64,000 nt of DNA from Bacteroidota bacterium (lineage in GTDB: Bacteria; Bacteroidota; Bacteroidia; Chitinophagales; Chitinophagaceae): contig JACPEA010000002.1 of the NCBI GenBank assembly GCA_016183765.1, positions 62,001 to 126,000 of the forward strand, read 5' to 3'. This document shows positions 1-7,264 of the stretch, in pieces; the first letter of the stretch is position 1, and each line of letters begins with the position of its first letter. The position numbers and the translations under genes are program-made. The notes under the pieces are model-generated. The model was not told where the DNA came from. It made no database searches and worked only from the letters and a program-made list of their open reading frames with translations.

Positions 1-348
1 AATATCATTAATTGCATCCCTTGTTTCCATAACAAAAGAACCAACTGGTAATAGTTCGATTCCTTCGGCCTGCCACCCAAGTTCTTGGCCTGCAAATAAT
101 GTTGTACCCGCTCCGGCAAAAGGATCGAGAAGTTTACCGGGTTTCGGTGCATATTCAGAAAGAAAATATTTTACGAGAGTTGAAGAAAAGCCTTCCTTGT
201 ATTTAAACCAACGGTACAGAGGTTCCTCTTTATTTGCTTGAAAGCTAACAACTTTACGATTTAAGTTAAACGCAGTTTCTAATTTATTGTTAAGTCGATC
301 AAAAAGCAGCTGTCGTTCAGTTGGAAAAATTTCTAGTGTTTCTATCAT
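1..348 (-). CDS. DNA methyltransferase (partial, 3' end beyond window)
   Basis: This minus-strand reading frame is open from an ATG at 346-348 to the window edge, giving the first 116 residues. About 70 residues in it has DPFAGAGTT, the SAM-binding motif I of N4/N6-type DNA methyltransferases, followed by an acidic E-G-I-E segment typical of motif II. The catalytic (D/N/S)PP(Y/F) motif would lie outside the window. It lies downstream of the replication genes of the integrative element, separated from them by a 46-bp palindrome, so it is probably cargo (restriction-modification or orphan methylase). The class and specificity cannot be told from this part. Confidence 0.8.
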   Translation of the reverse strand, partial: MIETLEIFPTERQLLFDRLNNKLETAFNLNRKVVSFQANKEEPLYRWFKYKEGFSSTLVKYFLSEYAPKPGKLLDPFAGAGTTLFAGQELGWQAEGIELLPVGSFVMETRDAINDI

Positions 349-412
349 CTATCAAATTTAGTATTTTGTTAGCTCTAAATATGCCAAAATATTTAGCCAA
401 ACCCAGCTAATA

Positions 413-458
413 CTAATGCTCATATATGTATATAATTATATACGTATATGAGCATTAG
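413..458. repeat. 46-bp near-perfect palindrome
   Basis: The arms CTAATGCTCATATA and TATATGAGCATTAG flank an AT-rich centre. The whole 46 bp equals its reverse complement except for one mismatched pair. It lies between the partial methyltransferase and the small zinc-ribbon gene. It could be a terminator, a protein-binding dyad or a nicking-site hairpin for the HUH replication protein encoded nearby. No clear T-tract follows on either side. Confidence 0.75.
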
Positions 459-469
459 ATTTGTGCAAA

Positions 470-673
470 CTATTTATAAAGGTGTAATCCTTGTGAACCA
501 CATTTAGAACATCGGACAACAAGGTATTTTAATCTGTTTGTTAGCAATAGCTTTACATAATCGAAAGGCAATTGATTTAAAGGAATTTTTATCTCTTTCA
601 TCAGTTCTTCGCATTTATCGCAAATTGATGTTTTTAGAAGATTGTCTATGTGTTGTTTTTCAGCTTGATTCAT
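470..673 (-). CDS. Small zinc-ribbon-like hypothetical protein
   Basis: A 67-residue protein if started at the ATG at 671-673, which begins 10 nt after the upstream gene stops. A longer start at 715 would overlap that gene. It has two CxxC pairs: CDKC near the N-terminus and CSKCG near the C-terminus. This spacing suggests a zinc-binding knuckle. The family is not recognised. It is the last gene of the minus-strand replication cluster of the integrative element, just before the 46-bp palindrome. Small zinc-ribbon proteins of mobile elements often bind DNA or partner proteins, but that is inference. Confidence 0.5.
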   Translation of the reverse strand: MNQAEKQHIDNLLKTSICDKCEELMKEIKIPLNQLPFDYVKLLLTNRLKYLVVRCSKCGSQGLHLYK

Positions 674-683
674 AATAATGATT

Positions 684-977
684 TTAAAAATTTGTTTCTT
701 TAAGTTTTTTAGCACGATTTAATAAGTCTTCGAAGAATTCCATTATTGTATAGCTTCTGCATAGAAATCCGGCAAAAATGGTTTTGTCTTCTTCATTTAA
801 TGGATCAAATAAGATACTTGCAACGTTTTCAGTTGAAACGCTTAGCGCGATAAGATGCGCAGAGCTTTTATATCCCTCAAGCACTTCTAAAAATCGAGAT
901 GGGATAATTTTTTCAAAATGGATAGCAGAAACTAATTTTCCATCCCTTGTTAGAGGTTGTTCGGCAATGTATTCCAT
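684..977 (-). CDS. Hypothetical protein of the integrative element
   Basis: A 97-residue soluble protein from an ATG at 977, overlapping the 3' end of the replication-initiator gene by 28 nt. The overlap indicates co-transcription and probably coupled translation. I do not recognise a family. The C-terminal third is charged and likely helical (a run with FFEDLLNRAKKL). There is no signal peptide or membrane segment. Its position between Rep and the zinc-ribbon protein suggests a role in element maintenance, which is inference only. Confidence 0.5.
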   Translation of the reverse strand: MEYIAEQPLTRDGKLVSAIHFEKIIPSRFLEVLEGYKSSAHLIALSVSTENVASILFDPLNEEDKTIFAGFLCRSYTIMEFFEDLLNRAKKLKETNF

Positions 978-1822
978 GTGTCTTTATTTTTTTGATGTAA
1001 CCGGTCGTAAAACCGAATAGTTGTTTTTGTTAGCGGGTAGAACATGAGATTGCAGTATTCTTCTTTAACCCGCTTTATGGTAATCTCTTTGGCTTCTTCC
1101 AAACGCTCGATCTCTTTGATAAATGAGAAGTCTGTATAGAAGTCGGTATATAGTTGAGAAATGCGTTTTGAACAATTCCAAACCTGGCATTTGAAAGCCT
1201 CGTTATTCTTCGTAACATATTTGGTCAGGTATATGCCTATTGACTTAACACTATTTCCTCCAATAGCCTTAACGTCAAATGCCGAAGTGGGAGAGAAGTT
1301 TTGATTTCGTGGGACTATCCCATGTTTCTTTTGCAGGGAGAGCCAATATTTCCAAACCTTGTCAATCTTCCAATATTTGTTGGTGATTAAATGAAAATGG
1401 ATATTTCCCTTGAAAGTTTCGTTTTTGTTCTGCCTTTCGGCCACCCATAGAAACTCGAACTTTTTATCCTGTTTTCTGATATTCTCCAAAAAACGGGCTA
1501 AGACTTTGACTCCTAATTCATCCGTGACCTCGTTTACAAAAGTCAAAGTGAGAAAAGTGAGCTTTTTGTATAACCCGAAAAAGGCATAAAGCTTTTTCCT
1601 GATCTTGCTCTTTGTCCGGGAGGACAGAGACCGGAGCTTTTTTTCAGTTCTTACCTGATCAATGCTCTCAGTCTCTTCCTGTTCCGGGGTGGAAGATTCG
1701 GGTTTAGCCTTTTCTTCTTTTTTGCGGTTAAGCGATGAGCCAGCGAACTCACCTATTTTGCTCGTATCTGTAAATTTTGGGTTCGGAACTACGCTGATGC
1801 CGAATGAATTTTTGACTAACAT
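950..1822 (-). CDS. HUH-type rolling-circle replication initiator
   Basis: A 290-residue protein carrying the three signatures of HUH endonuclease Rep proteins in the usual order. A hydrophobic FLTLTF strand is motif 1. GNIHFHL is the metal-binding HUH motif 2. YLTKYVTK is the catalytic tyrosine helix, motif 3. Such enzymes nick one strand at a double-strand origin and stay covalently attached through the tyrosine. The layout resembles replication proteins of small ssDNA phages and rolling-circle plasmids of Bacteroidota. It overlaps the genes on both sides, so it sits in one operon with them. Together with the integrase it implies an element that excises and replicates as a circle. The Rep call is strong; the element type is open. 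Confidence 0.8.
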   Translation of the reverse strand: MLVKNSFGISVVPNPKFTDTSKIGEFAGSSLNRKKEEKAKPESSTPEQEETESIDQVRTEKKLRSLSSRTKSKIRKKLYAFFGLYKKLTFLTLTFVNEVTDELGVKVLARFLENIRKQDKKFEFLWVAERQNKNETFKGNIHFHLITNKYWKIDKVWKYWLSLQKKHGIVPRNQNFSPTSAFDVKAIGGNSVKSIGIYLTKYVTKNNEAFKCQVWNCSKRISQLYTDFYTDFSFIKEIERLEEAKEITIKRVKEEYCNLMFYPLTKTTIRFYDRLHQKNKDTWNTLPNNL

Positions 1823-2148
1823 AAATTCGGAATCGTTGCAGTTTTATAAATACCATTAATAAAGGTTGAGCAAAACGAATTATTAAGGGTTAGTTTATTA
1901 AAGGTTAAAAAAAAGAAAGGACTGAGAAGAAAGCCCATGAGTCCGAGAAACTCTGGTACCAAATTACCCTGATAGAATCGTTTGAGGTACTTTCTTGTCT
2001 TTCGCTCATAAACATTGAAATAGAGCCACGCAGAGTGCTTTGTGTTGAGGAATTGAGCAAAACCGTTGAGCTTATGAACATATTCCCATTTTTTGGGCTT
2101 GCTGTCCGGAAAATAGGCAATACAGGAGTAATCATTTTTATGCTGCAT
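1816..2148 (-). CDS. Hypothetical protein between HTH protein and Rep
   Basis: A 110-residue protein if started at the ATG at 2146-2148, which lies inside the last codons of the HTH gene (11-nt overlap). The longer upstream start is unlikely because it would sit deep in that gene. The 3' end overlaps the Rep start by 7 nt. The N-terminal half is basic and aromatic. A hydrophobic stretch around residues 60-75 (FLGLMGFLLSPFFFLTF) could be one membrane segment. The family is not recognised. The dense overlaps argue that it is a real part of the replication operon. Confidence 0.5.
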   Translation of the reverse strand: MQHKNDYSCIAYFPDSKPKKWEYVHKLNGFAQFLNTKHSAWLYFNVYERKTRKYLKRFYQGNLVPEFLGLMGFLLSPFFFLTFNKLTLNNSFCSTFINGIYKTATIPNLC

Positions 2149-2449
2149 GATGGCCTCCTTTTTTGAATTTGTAAGTAGCCAGTTTATCAATAGCGGCAAT
2201 TACTTCAGGTTCTTTGTACAATACCCGTGTGCCAATCTTATAAGATTGAAGCCATCCCAGCTTTGTCCATTCGTTTAGGGTAGGAAGGGTGATCTTAAGA
2301 AGTTTGGCAACCTCTTTACGGGTGATAAACTTAGATTGGTTGTTTTGTTTGTTTTGGGGTGCAATGCTATTTAGCTTGTTTTCGAACAACTGCCCAATCT
2401 TTTCTAACAGTTGGTTGAGATCAACCCCGGTGAAGATTATTTCTTGCAT
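2138..2449 (-). CDS. Helix-turn-helix (excisionase-like) protein
   Basis: A 103-residue protein. The central segment TRKEVAKLLKITLPTLNEW followed by a GTRVLYKEPEVIAAI stretch is the MerR-like HTH_17 (excisionase family) fold, widespread in Bacteroidota mobile elements. It probably binds DNA near the integrase promoter and biases recombination toward excision, or regulates the replication operon. Its start codon lies 61 nt from a cluster of six 10-bp repeats at 2511-2570, a natural binding target for it or for Rep. It is the first gene of the minus-strand operon leading to Rep. Confidence 0.75.
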   Translation of the reverse strand: MQEIIFTGVDLNQLLEKIGQLFENKLNSIAPQNKQNNQSKFITRKEVAKLLKITLPTLNEWTKLGWLQSYKIGTRVLYKEPEVIAAIDKLATYKFKKGGHHAA

Positions 2450-2510
2450 TTTATTTCATTGTCGTTGTTTTATCGACAGAACAAAAATGCTTGAGGTTTT
2501 AAGGGGTGGT

Positions 2511-2570
2511 GGCGCACTCTGGCACACTCTGGCACACTTTGGCACATTTTGGCGCACTTTGGCGCACTTT
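2511..2570. repeat. Six tandem 10-bp iterons
   Basis: Six contiguous 10-bp units are variants of GGCRCAYTYT: GGCGCACTCT, GGCACACTCT, GGCACACTTT, GGCACATTTT, and GGCGCACTTT twice. The period is close to one helical turn, so all copies face the same side of DNA. They lie between the 3' end of the integrase gene and the start of the HTH/Rep operon. This is the expected place for a replication-origin iteron set or an operator array. It is noncoding and G/C-richer than the surrounding AT-rich element. Confidence 0.85.
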
Positions 2571-2609
2571 GAAACCTTATGAACTTTTGATATTAATTAA
2601 GAGCTGTGC

Positions 2610-3836
2610 TTATTTAAAGAAGGGGTGATTTAAAAGTTTATTTGCATTATCCTCTTGGCTGATTTTGATATAAGTTAGAAATGCCTTTTCTGTTTTATGA
2701 CCTGTAATTTTCATTATTGAAATAGAAGGGACATCATTTAAATAAGCATTAGTTGCAAATGATCTTCGGGCAGTATGAACTGTAATTAATTCATGTTTCT
2801 TATTGGTTTCAATCACTTTTTTTCCGGCTTTTGTAAATGTAAGAACAACCTCATTGTTTAACTCCGCTTTCTGTCCCATCTCTTTGAGATATTCATTCAT
2901 TTTTTGGTTACTTAATGCGGTAGGAGGTACACCATCGTATTTTTTGATTATTTCTCTTATGTACCGATGTAAAGGGATAATAACAACCTGATCTGTTTTT
3001 TGTGTAGTAATTTTCAGTTTAGTATTATTCTCTATTAAATTTTCGTCTTTGATCTGTGATAGGTCAGAGAAACGTAATCCGGTATAACAGCCAATAATAA
3101 ATAAATCCCTTACTCGGTCTAACCTGGGATTCTTAGAAAGGTCAAGGTTGTATAATGTATCAATTTCGTCTTTTGTTAGGTAAATGCTTTCTGAGACTTC
3201 CGAAGTCTTTTTAAATTTTTTACTCCGGAATTGGTTGTTATTGGTTAGCCCTCTTTCAAAAGCTTCACTCATAAAAACCTTGATATTCTTAAAAATTGTG
3301 CCAATAGTGTTTATCCCATATTTCTTCTCTTTTGTTAAATAGGTAGTAAAATCCTCATAAAAATTGAGATTAATATCTTCGAATAGTATAGCCTTGCGTT
3401 TAAAATCCCGGTATTCTTTCAGCCTGCTATGAGCTGTATTGTACTGTTTAATCGTATTCGGTCTTTTATTGGTGTTTTTGATATAATCCTCAATAAACCC
3501 GATAAAATCTTTGTTATCCTTGATTTCCTTTTTTAGGAGGATTTCGTCAAGCTTAGATTTAAGTTTTTCGTTTGTGGGTATGATTTTGTCATTTATTAGC
3601 CTTCTATACTCATTTTCAACTCCGGTGGAGAGGTTTTTCAGGGTGGCATTGATTTCGGTACTTTTGGAGAATTTGCGAATATCCCGGGCTTTTTGATCTT
3701 TCGGATTCCAGTAGTCAGGATGCAGTTTAATACCTGTATAATATTTTAACCTATTATGATCATATCTAAATATCAAATACAGTAAAGTATCTTCAGTACT
3801 GGTAGGTTCTTTAAGTACAAAAGTAGCGTTTGGCAT
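2610..3836 (-). CDS. Tyrosine recombinase (integrase)
   Basis: A 408-residue phage-type integrase of the kind common in Bacteroidota elements. The N-terminal part is an arm-binding domain, followed by a SAM-like core-binding domain (about 110-210) with NTIKQYNTAHSRLKEY. The catalytic domain has the Arg in GCYTGLRFSDLSQI, HTARRSFATN for the H-x-x-R box, the second His in ITGHKTEKAF and the nucleophile Tyr in TYIKIS near the C-terminus. It integrates and excises the element. Its 5' end faces the right boundary, where a tRNA-3'-end-like sequence lies 176 bp away, as expected for an integrase beside its attachment site. All catalytic residues look present, so the element may still be mobile. Confidence 0.93.
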   Translation of the reverse strand: MPNATFVLKEPTSTEDTLLYLIFRYDHNRLKYYTGIKLHPDYWNPKDQKARDIRKFSKSTEINATLKNLSTGVENEYRRLINDKIIPTNEKLKSKLDEILLKKEIKDNKDFIGFIEDYIKNTNKRPNTIKQYNTAHSRLKEYRDFKRKAILFEDINLNFYEDFTTYLTKEKKYGINTIGTIFKNIKVFMSEAFERGLTNNNQFRSKKFKKTSEVSESIYLTKDEIDTLYNLDLSKNPRLDRVRDLFIIGCYTGLRFSDLSQIKDENLIENNTKLKITTQKTDQVVIIPLHRYIREIIKKYDGVPPTALSNQKMNEYLKEMGQKAELNNEVVLTFTKAGKKVIETNKKHELITVHTARRSFATNAYLNDVPSISIMKITGHKTEKAFLTYIKISQEDNANKLLNHPFFK

Positions 3837-3872
3837 TCCGATTTTTTCCCAAATATAGGGAGTTGAACCTAC

Positions 3873-3894
3873 ATAGGGGACGCTATAGGGGACG
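3873..3894. repeat. Direct repeat ATAGGGGACG upstream of integrase
   Basis: Two copies of ATAGGGGACG lie at 3873-3882 and 3885-3894, a 12-bp period, 36 bp before the integrase start. They may be arm-type integrase or excisionase sites, or an operator of the integrase promoter. Confidence 0.55.
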
Positions 3895-4012
3895 GATTTA
3901 TTAAATTCTATTTTTCCCGATTAATTCAAAAATTGATTATAACTAATTGATTTATAAATTATTATGAATAAAATGGAATAAAATAGAAAAAAATGAAGTT
4001 AAGCTAAAAGCG

Positions 4013-4029
4013 CTCCCGCCTGGGGCACT
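4013..4029 (+). other. Attachment-site remnant: tRNA 3'-end-like sequence
   Basis: CTCCCGCCTGGGGCACT matches the layout of a tRNA 3' end: the 3' half of a T stem, a seven-base acceptor strand CTGGGGC and a discriminator A. No tRNA body precedes it. A perfect terminator follows 15 bp later. The simplest reading is that the element integrated into the 3' end of a tRNA gene and left this duplicated core at its right end. The restored tRNA gene would then lie left of the window. Amino acid identity cannot be assigned. Confidence 0.6.
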
Positions 4030-4044
4030 GATTATTAATCAGTT

Positions 4045-4079
4045 AGAAAGACTCACTTCGGTGAGTCTTTCTGTTTTTT
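4045..4079 (+). terminator. Intrinsic terminator (likely of the original tRNA gene)
   Basis: Perfect 12-bp stem AGAAAGACTCAC/GTGAGTCTTTCT with a TTCG tetraloop (4045-4072), followed by GTTTTTTC. It reads on the plus strand, in the same sense as the tRNA-like fragment just upstream. Confidence 0.85.
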
Positions 4080-4273
4080 CAGGAGTTGCGGTCATTTGCA
4101 GGTGACAATAGAATAGAACAGCTACGTTTTTCCTGCAAAATTCAATGAGAATAGAAAAGAATTTTGTGAGAACCTTGTGATATAATAGCCCTAATAAATT
4201 TACGATTAACCGATTGAAAAAGTCACTGCTTTAGTTCGGTAAATAAACCGAACTTTTTAATTGTTCGGCATAT
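4080..4273. promoter_or_regulatory. Twin 20-bp palindromic operators
   Basis: Two related dyads occur: GTTCGGTAAATAAACCGAAC at 4234-4253 and GTTCGGCATATTTACCGAAC at 4263-4282. Their centres are 29 bp apart. The shared half-site is GTTCGG with an AT spacer. They overlap the 3' end of the decayed DUF3307 gene, so their target gene was probably lost or displaced by the neighbouring integration. The remaining sequence from 4080 to 4230 shows no gene. Confidence 0.65.
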
Positions 4274-4759
4274 TTACCGAACCTTCAAAACGAGATACCC
4301 GGTCAGTGTTGCGGAGCCTATGCTTAATAGAGTACCTATCACCAGGTATTCTGTTTTTGCTTCCTGCCTGTCCTTCTCATTAAATCGTATAATCCCTTTG
4401 GCTGTGACCAACAATCCGATGGCAGAAAATTGATTGAATAAAACCAGGATCAATACAATGATCCTTTCTGCTATACCAATCCATTTCCCGGCATTGCCTA
4501 GGCTCTCTGCATCTGCTACCTTATCGCGCCATTGTTTGGTAAATTGTCCGATAATAATGCCAGCAGGAAACGTAACAAATGTAAATGCAGTTAGCAGTGC
4601 CCATAGATGGGTGTTCTGATTAACCTGCGCCCAACTGCTTTTTATTATCTGCCAATCTATAAACAAACAATACCAGCACCCGATGATAACTACTAAATGG
4701 AGAAGTTGATCAATCAGGAAGTTTGCCGCCGTATCTTTTTGATATGACTTACAGCTATC
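4274..4759 (-). pseudogene. Decayed DUF3307-family membrane protein
   Basis: The C-terminal part of a DUF3307 protein is readable from about 4759 down to a stop at 4274. It includes the recognisable block FLIDQLLHLVVIIGCWYC and, further on, FNQFSAIGLLVTAKGIIRF, with three or four membrane helices. The N-terminal hundred or so residues of the family are missing. No ATG lies in this frame before an in-frame stop near 4790. A neighbouring frame briefly continues the similarity (IEINNAA), which suggests a frameshift plus truncation. In Bacteroidota this family is often found beside SatD-type regulators; none is left here. A TTG start at 4666 giving a 130-residue protein is formally possible but would cut a conserved domain. 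Confidence 0.65.
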
Positions 4760-4910
4760 GCTGCATTGTTGATTTCTATGAAGCTAAACTAAACAAAAGG
4801 GAGTGTTACAGCTTTTCGATTTACATAAGCGGTCACACTCTCCGAACTGCGTCTTCACGCTTTTGCGAGAATATTTGCCCGCAAGGATGTAAAGACGCAG
4901 CCAGGAAATA

Positions 4911-5756
4911 TCATTTGGTAATAGGTAACCGGAGCTTTTGCAGGACTGCCGACAGTTTTTTGGGATCCTTTGCGTAGGGTGACAGGTCAAACAATTCCAC
5001 TTTTCTGAATTCCACCGGGTGGCTCTCACTCTGCAGTGAGATATAACCCTCCTTCAGCAGTTGGCCATCCACTTTCACCGAAGGATCGTAGTGGATCACG
5101 TTGCCATTGCCGATCTGTGGCTGGTTGTATTGCAGCACCACCTGTTTATCGATGATATGCTGCACCAGCGAATCCCCCAGGACCAGTATCTCTACCCGCA
5201 CCCACTGATCGCCATGATAGGTTTGCGAACGCGAGTTCACGCAGTGATTGGTGAGCAGTTTGCCATCCATCACCACATTGGTTCCCGGCGTACAGAGATT
5301 AGCGGTACTGCGTGCGTCTTTGCCGTTACCTCCCAATAGTTGCACTTCAATGGAGATAGGGAAGTCCTGGTCCTTACCTATGGTTTGGGGATCCTGGCAG
5401 TGGATCATCACACCACTGTTGCGCCAGGCCCAGCCTGGTCCGTTTTTGGCCTGTTCGCCGGTAAAGCGGTATTCGACCGCCATCAGGTAATAGGCATATT
5501 TGTTTTTGTAGAACAGATGCCCGAAACGTTCATTGAAACTGTCATAGGCATCGTATTTTGTTTTCAGTACCCCATTCTCTACATAAAAAGTGTTACCGAA
5601 ATTTTCATGCAGCGGGTAGCCGGTTATTTTAGGCGTCCAGCCGCTGAGGTCTTTTCCGTTGAAGAGCTGTATCCATCCGGGTTGGGATTTTGTGCCTGGT
5701 TGGGCATAACCCTGTACTAACAGGGAGAGCGCTAAAAGAAAGCCTGTGATCTTCAT
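4911..5756 (-). CDS. Secreted DUF1080 (3-keto-glycoside hydrolase-like) protein
   Basis: A 281-residue protein with an N-terminal signal peptide (about 19 residues ending in QGYAQ). It then has the hallmark LFNGKDLSGWTPK of the DUF1080 / 3-keto-disaccharide hydrolase family, a concanavalin-like beta-sandwich. Later family features include the RNSGVMIHCQDP block and an IEVQLLGG segment. Members act outside the cytoplasm on oxidised glycosides or other glycans; the substrate here is unknown. It is a single-gene unit on the minus strand with no sugar-metabolism neighbours. The length is about normal for single-domain members. Confidence 0.85.
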   Translation of the reverse strand: MKITGFLLALSLLVQGYAQPGTKSQPGWIQLFNGKDLSGWTPKITGYPLHENFGNTFYVENGVLKTKYDAYDSFNERFGHLFYKNKYAYYLMAVEYRFTGEQAKNGPGWAWRNSGVMIHCQDPQTIGKDQDFPISIEVQLLGGNGKDARSTANLCTPGTNVVMDGKLLTNHCVNSRSQTYHGDQWVRVEILVLGDSLVQHIIDKQVVLQYNQPQIGNGNVIHYDPSVKVDGQLLKEGYISLQSESHPVEFRKVELFDLSPYAKDPKKLSAVLQKLRLPITK

Positions 5757-5887
5757 GTGTGTGGTATTGTTTTTAAAGCTAACAAGAAATCAGTCAGCAG
5801 GCAAGCCGGTTCGGGCAAACTGTTTCGGATGCCTGTCAGGAACAGAATACGCTAATACGTTATTACGCAATGCTATAAGGACAGTGG

Positions 5888-6352
5888 TTACGATAATAAA
5901 TTCTGGCGTGCCAGGAGTTCCAGTTTTTGGTTGGCATCCATCAGTTTCGCGGTCAGCTCCCGGTTCTGGCGGCGCAGATCGTATAACTCAAACGCATTCA
6001 GGATAGACGTTCTTACTTCGTGTTCAATCCAGGGTTTGGTCAGGTATTTGTAAACCTGCCCGATATTGATGGCATCGATCACGGCATTGATATCAGTATA
6101 CCCTGTGATCAGGATCCGGATAGGGTCGGGGTGTGTGGTAAGGATGGACTGGAAGAATTCAATACCGGTCATTTTGGGCATGCGCTGGTCGCTCAATATC
6201 ACTTCAACAGGCTCGATCTCTATGATTTTCAGGGCCTCCTCGGCAGATTCCGCAGAGTAGATGTTGAAGGAACGCCGGAAAGCGGCACGGAATGAAGTGA
6301 TATTGTTCGGCTCATCATCTATATACAGGACGTTGATCTTTTTTTCTTCCAT
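5888..6352 (-). CDS. Response regulator receiver protein
   Basis: A 154-residue protein. The receiver domain (about 7-125) has the acidic pair in YIDDEPNN, the phospho-accepting Asp in VILSDQRMPKMTG, the Thr in LITGYTD and the Lys in LTKPW. After it comes only a short coiled-coil tail (about 125-150), so there is no output domain. It probably acts as a phosphorelay intermediate. It closely resembles the receiver domain of the hybrid protein at 10124-11221 (shared DQRMP, HPDP-RIL-TGYTD, AVIDAIN). This suggests a duplication and a shared pathway with the plus-strand kinase operon that starts 124 bp away. Confidence 0.9.
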   Translation of the reverse strand: MEEKKINVLYIDDEPNNITSFRAAFRRSFNIYSAESAEEALKIIEIEPVEVILSDQRMPKMTGIEFFQSILTTHPDPIRILITGYTDINAVIDAINIGQVYKYLTKPWIEHEVRTSILNAFELYDLRRQNRELTAKLMDANQKLELLARQNLLS

Positions 6353-6475
6353 GACTGATATTGGGGGGTTCGGTCTTGAGATACCGTAAATCTAACAAAA
6401 ACAAATGTTTATACAATAATAGTTAAACAAACGAACATAGTTTTGTTATTTTGTTAGAAATAAACACCGATTTTG

Positions 6476-7264
6476 ATGAATGGTTTCCCCCAGGATTTGG
6501 TAACAGAGATCAGTATCCGTGCATTCAGGGCGATCGAAGATCCTGTAACTTGCAGAAAGTTCATTGCAGGCCATAGAAAGGTATTGTCCATTTATGGCAT
6601 TGAGAACATCACGACCAACACAGACGACTGGATGTTCAATCCGGCCATTTTTGTGATCGTGGTAGAAACACCCGACGGGGAAAAACTGTATGGTGGCGCC
6701 AGGATACAGGTGGCAGACGGCATCCATCCGTTACCCATTGAAGACGCTACCGGCAAAATGGATCCGCATATCTATGAAGTGGTGCGGCAGAAAGCCCGAC
6801 AGGGTGCCGCTGAGCTGTCGGGTTTATGGAACTCAAGGGAAGTGGCCGGTTTTGGTATCGGAAGCCTGTTCCCTTCGCGTGTGGCCGTGGCGCTGGCCAA
6901 CCAGTTGGGAGTCAATACCATGTTCTCGCTCTGCTCACCCACTACGGTTCGTTTTAAAGACTGGATCGGGGGCAAACTGTTAACAGAAGTAGGCAACAAA
7001 GGCACTTTTTATTATCCCAAGATAGACCTTATCGCAACCGCGCTGTATTCAGATGACCTGGTCGGCCTGAACGCGGCGCATCCAAGGGAGCGCGACAAGA
7101 TCTTTTATCTCCGTGAAAACCCGGAACATATTGCCAGGGAAAGATCGCCTTTTAAGAATCATTATATCAATATCCATTACCAGTTAACCCTGCCTTCTGC
7201 CAATCCTGAGGAATTTAAGATAGACTATGCGCCTTTTGAGCCGGCAGCTGAAAAACAGCATTGA
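6476..7264 (+). CDS. Hypothetical protein, possible GNAT-like acyltransferase
   Basis: A 262-residue soluble protein from the ATG at 6476. No confident family. The layout suggests a GNAT-type fold: an early strand pair around FVIVVETPDGEKLYGGARIQ, a GIGSLFPSRVAVALANQLGVN segment that resembles an acyl-CoA-binding loop and helix, and a late strand. Autoinducer-synthase-like GNATs share such features. Its stop overlaps the start of the isoprenylcysteine-methyltransferase-like gene by 1 nt (TGATG), and two signalling proteins follow. A role in making or modifying a signal molecule sensed by this operon is possible, but that is inference. Confidence 0.6.
   Translation: MNGFPQDLVTEISIRAFRAIEDPVTCRKFIAGHRKVLSIYGIENITTNTDDWMFNPAIFVIVVETPDGEKLYGGARIQVADGIHPLPIEDATGKMDPHIYEVVRQKARQGAAELSGLWNSREVAGFGIGSLFPSRVAVALANQLGVNTMFSLCSPTTVRFKDWIGGKLLTEVGNKGTFYYPKIDLIATALYSDDLVGLNAAHPRERDKIFYLRENPEHIARERSPFKNHYINIHYQLTLPSANPEEFKIDYAPFEPAAEKQH

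Noticed and set aside
1905..2135. A 76-codon frame inside the 1816-2148 gene
   Set aside because: It is an alternative frame of the gene that overlaps the HTH and Rep genes. Its Ser-rich product has no start context.
2511..2570. Iterons considered as a CRISPR fragment
   Set aside because: The units are 10 bp and contiguous, with no unique spacers and no cas genes.
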